Shown: one piece after another, positions 4,864-7,847 of the stretch
Layout: every line of letters starts with the position of its first letter
Position numbering within the stretch: position 1 is the first letter of the stretch
Assembly (NCBI GenBank): GCA_028865845.1
Contig: JAGWJK010000166.1
Span: forward strand, 1 to 7,847
Reading direction: 5' to 3'
Length of the DNA stretch: 7,847 nt
Source of the DNA: Rhizobiaceae bacterium
GTDB taxonomy: Bacteria > Pseudomonadota > Alphaproteobacteria > Rhizobiales > Rhizobiaceae
Position numbers and translations under genes: made by a program
Notes under the pieces: generated by a model
The model's database searches: none
What the model saw: the letters and a program-made list of their open reading frames with translations, nothing else
Told to the model about the DNA's origin: nothing

Positions 4864-5910
4864 GGCATCGTAGAATTTAGCGAATTGCGCGTCCCGCTGA
4901 CGTAGCGCCCCGATATCGAGTGTTTCGGCCGCCTTGCGGGACTCGGCGATCTTACGGCCGCGACGGCGCAGTGCCGCAAGGTCGAGGTCGAGCCAGCTTT
5001 CGATCGACGGGTTGGGAATCGCGGCGATCCAGTCTTCGAACTCCAGGCCTTTTCCAAGCATTGAGGCTGTTCCGGTCGGGTCATCGTCGCCATCGACCAC
5101 GATCAGCACCTTTGATTCCGAGTGGAATGTGTTCCACATGGCGTTTGCGACACGTGGAATGGTGACTTTCCCCATTGCGGTCAGGATCTTGATCGAGCGT
5201 CTTGAGCCGGCGGCCGCAAGGATACGTTCGGCGAGCGTGGCAATGACCACGCGATCGGAATCGCCTTCGCAAACGATCAGCAAATCTGCTGCTGCGGGTT
5301 GTGCCGGCTGCGTCTCCACGACGTCGCCCGTGGCATGGTCGTAGCGCAGTAGGTCGATTTGTACTGTGCTCGTGGCTTCGGCCGTGACGAGTTTTCCTTC
5401 CATCGGGAAGTAGATCGCACCTTCCTCGGCCGCTTTGCGGAGTTTGAGCTTGAGCACGCTCTTGAATCCGCTGCCCCGGAGGATTGCCGCGTCCATGTCT
5501 CGGCTATCCAGCAGGATGATGTTCAGCGCTTTGCCGAGGATGAGCGCGTCCACCGCGTCTTCGGCGTAACCTGACATCGAGATGAAGATGCCAATGGTGC
5601 CGGCAAGCTTACCGTCAACCTTGCCCTTGAATTGGTAGAGCGTCGATGCGGGCAGCGGGTCCGCGTGCCACTTGGCTTCCAGAAGATAGACGCGGCCGTC
5701 TAGGTACAGGGAGCCGTCGATCTGTTCGCCGGCGGGCTTGTAACCGGTGCGGGGCTCAAGATTGTCGAGAACGAAAAGCCTGTTCAACAAACGCTCGAAG
5801 TCATAGCCTCGGCGCCGTTTCGCGATTCCGTCGGCGTCAGCCGGCAGGCCAGCAAGCTCTTCGTATTCCTTCCTGATTTGCTCCAAGCTGTTCATCTGGC
5901 CACGTCGCAT
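4849..5910 (-). CDS. PDDEXK (Mrr-like) nuclease fused to a TOPRIM domain, probable defence cargo
   Basis: A protein of 353 residues with two predicted catalytic domains. The N-terminal domain (about 35-145) has the restriction-endonuclease pattern: YDFERLLNRLF with Glu39, GEQIDG with Asp65, YLLEAKW giving Glu78-x-Lys80, then LYQFKGKVDGK and a helix-strand close. The C-terminal domain (about 208-310) has TOPRIM marks: LLIVCEGDSD with Glu215, TAMGKV, then VLIVVDGDDD with Asp273 and Asp275, and PSIESWL near 301-307, as in OLD-like and related TOPRIM proteins. Both metal sites look intact. I infer a DNA-cutting defence or element-competition role; the substrate is unknown and no methylase or ATPase partner is next to it. 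ATG 5910 and ATG 5895 are both possible, neither with a strong ribosome site. Hand counts in three 60-base lines (5101, 5401, 5581) give about 50, 58 and 52% G+C, lower than the flanking DUF736 and Toprim genes, suggesting later acquisition. Confidence 0.75.
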   Translation of the reverse strand: MRRGQMNSLEQIRKEYEELAGLPADADGIAKRRRGYDFERLLNRLFVLDNLEPRTGYKPAGEQIDGSLYLDGRVYLLEAKWHADPLPASTLYQFKGKVDGKLAGTIGIFISMSGYAEDAVDALILGKALNIILLDSRDMDAAILRGSGFKSVLKLKLRKAAEEGAIYFPMEGKLVTAEATSTVQIDLLRYDHATGDVVETQPAQPAAADLLIVCEGDSDRVVIATLAERILAAAGSRRSIKILTAMGKVTIPRVANAMWNTFHSESKVLIVVDGDDDPTGTASMLGKGLEFEDWIAAIPNPSIESWLDLDLAALRRRGRKIAESRKAAETLDIGALRQRDAQFAKFYDAILGV

Positions 5911-5924
5911 ATTCCGTTGTTGGT

Positions 5925-5939
5925 AATGGCGTGGCCATT
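5925..5939. promoter_or_regulatory. Inverted repeat AATGGC-GTG-GCCATT before the nuclease gene
   Basis: Perfect 6-base arms with a 3-base centre, between a possible -10 element and the nuclease start. It could be an operator that keeps the nuclease low. Only the symmetry is seen; binding is inference. Confidence 0.3.
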
Positions 5940-5947
5940 GGCGGGTA

Positions 5948-5976
5948 TTTATAGCGTTCCGGCCTTCGACTGAACA
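5948..5976 (-). promoter_or_regulatory. Possible promoter of the nuclease gene
   Basis: TATAAA (5953-5948) on the minus strand, with TGTTCA 17 bases upstream as a poor -35. It lies in the only A+T-rich spot between the DUF2493 hairpin and the nuclease start, so the cargo gene may have its own promoter. Confidence 0.3.
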
Positions 5977-5981
5977 GTAGT

Positions 5982-6001
5982 GGCGGCGCTTATGCGCCGC
6001 C
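5982..6001 (-). terminator. Perfect hairpin holding the DUF2493 stop codon in its loop
   Basis: Perfect 8-base arms GGCGGCGC and GCGCCGCC around a 4-base loop. The loop includes the TAA stop codon (5992-5990) of the DUF2493 gene. No T run follows. It may act as a weak terminator or as an mRNA end. Confidence 0.5.
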
Positions 6002-6913
6002 GAACTTCCAGACGGGGATGCCGAGCTTCTTGGCCTTGTCGGCGAGGTTGTCGTTGATGCCAGTGCCGGGGAAGTGCATCACGCCCTTGGGCACGATTTC
6101 CAGGATCTGATCGTTGCGTTTGAAGGGTGCGGCCCGGCCGTGTTTCGTCCAGTCAGGCGCGAAGCCGATCTGAGGGACGTTGCGGTTCTTCGCCCAAAGC
6201 GAGGCGATTTTCTCGGTACCCTTTGGCGATTTGCCGTGGATCAGCACCATGTCGGGATGCTTCTCGTGGACCTGGTCGAGCTTGGCCCAGATCAGCCTGT
6301 GGTCGTCATAGTCGAGCCCGCCGGTGACGACGATCTTCGGGCCCGGCGGCAAGAGCACCTCTTGGTCCGCGCGCTTCTTCGCCATCAGGAAGTCACGGCT
6401 GTCGATCATCGCCGAGGTGAGGTTGCGATGGTTGACCTTCGATCCGCTGCGCGGGAGCCAAGGCTTGCCGACCTGGCGTTCGTAGTGTTCGGCGGCTTGG
6501 TCGCGCATGAGTTCGAAAGCGCTCTGACGCTCGATCAGGGTCTGTCCTTCTGCGATCAGGCGTTCGAGTTCGACCGATTTCACCTCGCTGCCGTCCTGTT
6601 CACGTTGCCCGCGCTTCTGGGCCAGCTCGTTGTCGTCCAATTCCCGGGAAATTCGCTCGGTGGCACGGTGAAAGACGTTCACAGTCGACCATAGGAGATC
6701 GTCGAGGTCGGGCTCGAGGCGGGTATCTTCCAGGGTGGCGATCAGCGCGTCGAAGATGTCGGCGACTGCTCCCGCGACCGCATTGCCATCAGGCAGAAGT
6801 CGTTGGTCTGGCTCGTCGGCAAAAGGGCGATAGCCATGGAGCTGAAGTTCGTTGAGGACATGGTCGGTAGGGGAGGCTTCGTGGTGCGGTTCGAAATCGT
6901 CGTGATCGCTCAT
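5990..6913 (-). CDS. DUF2493 (SLOG-superfamily, Rossmann-like) protein
   Basis: A protein of 307 residues. The C-terminal part (about 190-307) is DUF2493: PKIVVTGGLDYDDHRLIWAK, then MVLIHGKSPKGTEKIASLWA, an IGFAPDWTKHGRAAPFKRND stretch, and FPGTGINDNLADKAKKLGIP. DUF2493 belongs to the SLOG group of Rossmann-like folds, which bind nucleotides or nucleotide-derived ligands; the ligand here is unknown. The N-terminal part is helical and charged, with likely coiled-coil around RELDDNELAQKRGQREQDGS and ELERLIAEGQTLIERQ. The start at 6913 is chosen because CGGAG lies 6 bases upstream; an in-frame longer start at 6970 would run into the palindromic gap. Toprim followed by DUF2493 on one strand is a frequent pair on alphaproteobacterial ICEs and plasmids. 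The stop codon is in a hairpin loop. Confidence 0.85.
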   Translation of the reverse strand: MSDHDDFEPHHEASPTDHVLNELQLHGYRPFADEPDQRLLPDGNAVAGAVADIFDALIATLEDTRLEPDLDDLLWSTVNVFHRATERISRELDDNELAQKRGQREQDGSEVKSVELERLIAEGQTLIERQSAFELMRDQAAEHYERQVGKPWLPRSGSKVNHRNLTSAMIDSRDFLMAKKRADQEVLLPPGPKIVVTGGLDYDDHRLIWAKLDQVHEKHPDMVLIHGKSPKGTEKIASLWAKNRNVPQIGFAPDWTKHGRAAPFKRNDQILEIVPKGVMHFPGTGINDNLADKAKKLGIPVWKFGGA

Positions 6914-6930
6914 GGGATGCTCCGTCGGTT

Positions 6931-7144
6931 GGACCGCGACCCTCGCGGCCTTCATGGCGACGAAGCCCACGGGCCGGCTGGCCGGGCACCCGGAGCGGAG
7001 CGCAGGGCTCGATGGCTAAGGCCGGCTATTTTGCCTCGCGATGGAAAGGCGCGGCACGCGCCGCCGGAAAATAGTCGGCCGCCGCCATTGCCCGGCTGGC
7101 CGGCTTGTGGGCCGATCGCCCCCTCGAAGGCCGAGGCGCGGTCC
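6931..7144. repeat. Long nested quasi-palindrome in the Toprim-DUF2493 gap
   Basis: The gap is an imperfect inverted repeat about 214 bases long. From outside in: GGACCGCG (6931-6938) with CGCGGTCC (7137-7144); GGCCTTC (6947-6953) with GAAGGCC (7126-7132); a 24-base arm (6965-6988) matching the complement of 7089-7112 at 20 of 24 positions; ATGGC (7012-7016) with GCCAT (7084-7088); a 13-base arm GGCCGGCTATTTT (7020-7032) with one mismatch to 7068-7080; and GGCGCG with CGCGCC (7048-7062). No gene fits here. It could be a structured leader RNA, a single-strand origin or a transfer-related site. Confidence 0.6.
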
Positions 7145-7169
7145 TCTCCGATGGCTGGTGCATGCTGCG

Positions 7170-7213
7170 GGCATAGCGATGCGCGCCGCTCCGTTCTCCC
7201 TTCCGGCTATGCC
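7170..7213 (-). terminator. Weak stem at the end of the Toprim gene
   Basis: GGCATAGC (7170-7177) pairs perfectly with GCTATGCC (7206-7213), which includes the TAG stop of the Toprim gene. The loop is long (28 bases) and no T run is seen, so this is a low-confidence terminator or mRNA-end structure. Confidence 0.25.
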
Positions 7214-7847
7214 GCTAGGGCCATAAAGCGTGCGACGTCTTGTGGTGCGATCTGCTGGCGGGCTTCTGCCCGAAGCGCGTCGATGCCGAGGGTGCAGAGA
7301 TCCTCGTTGAAGTCGTTTAGCTCGGGGGAGATCACGATCGCCTCGATCCCGACCGCGTTCGCCCGTTCGATCAGGGTATCGCGCGCACCGTCACCCGCGG
7401 GATCGTTATCGCGGACGATGTAGAGCCGTCGCAGCGTGTCTGGGAACAGGATGGCCGCGAGATGGGATGCAGAGAGGGCGGCCATCATCGGCATGTCGGG
7501 CAACACCTGTCGGAGCGAAAGTACCGTCTCGATCCCTTCGCCGGCCGCCATCACCTCGTTCCCGGTGCCGAAGCGGACCGCGTTGCCGAGAAGCTCTCCC
7601 ATTGACCGTCTTGGGGTGTCGATCGGGGCTTTGTCGCGCCGGTGCGGGTCGAGCCAGGTGCGATGCGCCCCGGTGATCTTTCCGTCGAGGTCGGTGACGG
7701 CCGCGATCATCGCCGGCCAGGTTTCGGTCGGTGAATGCTCGTCAGGTCGATAGTAGCAACGCGGGTGGAAATGCAGGCACCCGGTGCCGCGTAAATCCGT
7801 AATTGCACGTTGCCGGAGATACGCCTGTACGAGCGTGCCAAAAATTG
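7207..7847 (-). CDS. Toprim-domain primase-like protein, 5' end cut by window edge
   Basis: The frame is open to the right edge and shows 212 residues plus a TAG stop, so the N-terminus, which in this family carries a zinc-ribbon-like part, is missing. Visible order: LVQAYLRQRAITDLRGTGCL, HFHPRCYYRPDE, TWPAMIAAVTDLDGKITGAH, RTWLDP, then the TOPRIM core with GEGIETVLS (catalytic Glu) and LYIVRDNDPAGDGARD (Asp-x-Asp), and a late LNDFNEDL motif. This is the Toprim_3/DUF7146 type found on alphaproteobacterial mobile elements, related to primase-helicase N-terminal halves; I infer a role in element DNA priming, unproven. The internal Met at 7710 is not the start, because conserved-looking sequence continues upstream of it. 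It precedes the DUF2493 gene on the same strand across the palindromic gap. Confidence 0.85.
   Translation of the reverse strand, partial: IFGTLVQAYLRQRAITDLRGTGCLHFHPRCYYRPDEHSPTETWPAMIAAVTDLDGKITGAHRTWLDPHRRDKAPIDTPRRSMGELLGNAVRFGTGNEVMAAGEGIETVLSLRQVLPDMPMMAALSASHLAAILFPDTLRRLYIVRDNDPAGDGARDTLIERANAVGIEAIVISPELNDFNEDLCTLGIDALRAEARQQIAPQDVARFMALAA

Noticed and set aside
6074..6694. A 206-codon plus-strand frame
   Set aside because: Antisense shadow of the DUF2493 gene.
6803..7423. A 206-codon plus-strand frame crossing the palindromic gap
   Set aside because: Antisense to DUF2493 and Toprim ends and arginine/serine-rich; long open frames on both strands are expected in G+C-rich palindromic DNA.
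1..7847. CRISPR array, tRNA or rRNA genes
   Set aside because: No regularly spaced direct repeats, cloverleaf-like or rRNA-like sequence was seen on reading the window.

Overview
The window is about 7.8 kb of G+C-rich DNA (hand counts of single 60-base lines range from about 50% to 70%). Every gene I can support lies on the minus strand, so transcription runs from high to low coordinates. The gene families are typical of the backbone of alphaproteobacterial integrative and conjugative elements (ICEs) and related plasmids: a Toprim primase-like protein, DUF2493, DUF736, DUF6499/DUF2285 regulators, an excisionase-like HTH protein and replication initiator protein A. I infer an alphaproteobacterial host (Sphingomonadales or Rhizobiales-like) and an ICE or conjugative plasmid. 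No rRNA, tRNA or CRISPR array was seen.

Layout in transcriptional order. (1) 7847-7207: 3' part of a Toprim-domain gene, cut by the right edge. (2) 7206-6914: a non-coding gap filled by a long nested quasi-palindrome (6931-7144). (3) 6913-5990: a DUF2493 protein whose stop codon sits in the loop of a perfect hairpin. (4) 5910-4849: a cargo gene that appears to join an Mrr-like PDDEXK nuclease domain to a TOPRIM domain. (5) 4640-4473 and 4332-3889: two small membrane proteins. (6) 3888-3320: a gene-poor stretch that may hold a broken 5' piece of a group II intron. (7) 3319-2993: DUF736 protein with a strong hairpin after it. (8) 2805-891: the regulatory block. (9) 879-1: replication initiator protein A, cut by the left edge.

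The regulatory block is the most interesting part. Its order is an XRE-type regulator, a small acidic DUF2285 protein (QseM-like), a DUF6499 reading frame and a DUF2285 reading frame that become one 250-residue protein (FseA-like) only by a +1 shift at TCC TTT CGC, a terminator, and an excisionase-like HTH protein (RdfS-like), followed by RPA. This matches the transfer-control module described for the Mesorhizobium ICEMlSymR7A. There, a +1 slip of tRNA-Phe from UUU to UUC makes the activator FseA, FseA switches on the excisionase gene rdfS, and the FseA paralogue QseM blocks FseA. The predicted flow here is: the XRE protein sets QseM level, QseM holds FseA in check, rare frameshifting limits FseA supply, and FseA turns on rdfS. 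No TraR or AHL synthase gene lies in the window, so the upstream input is not visible.
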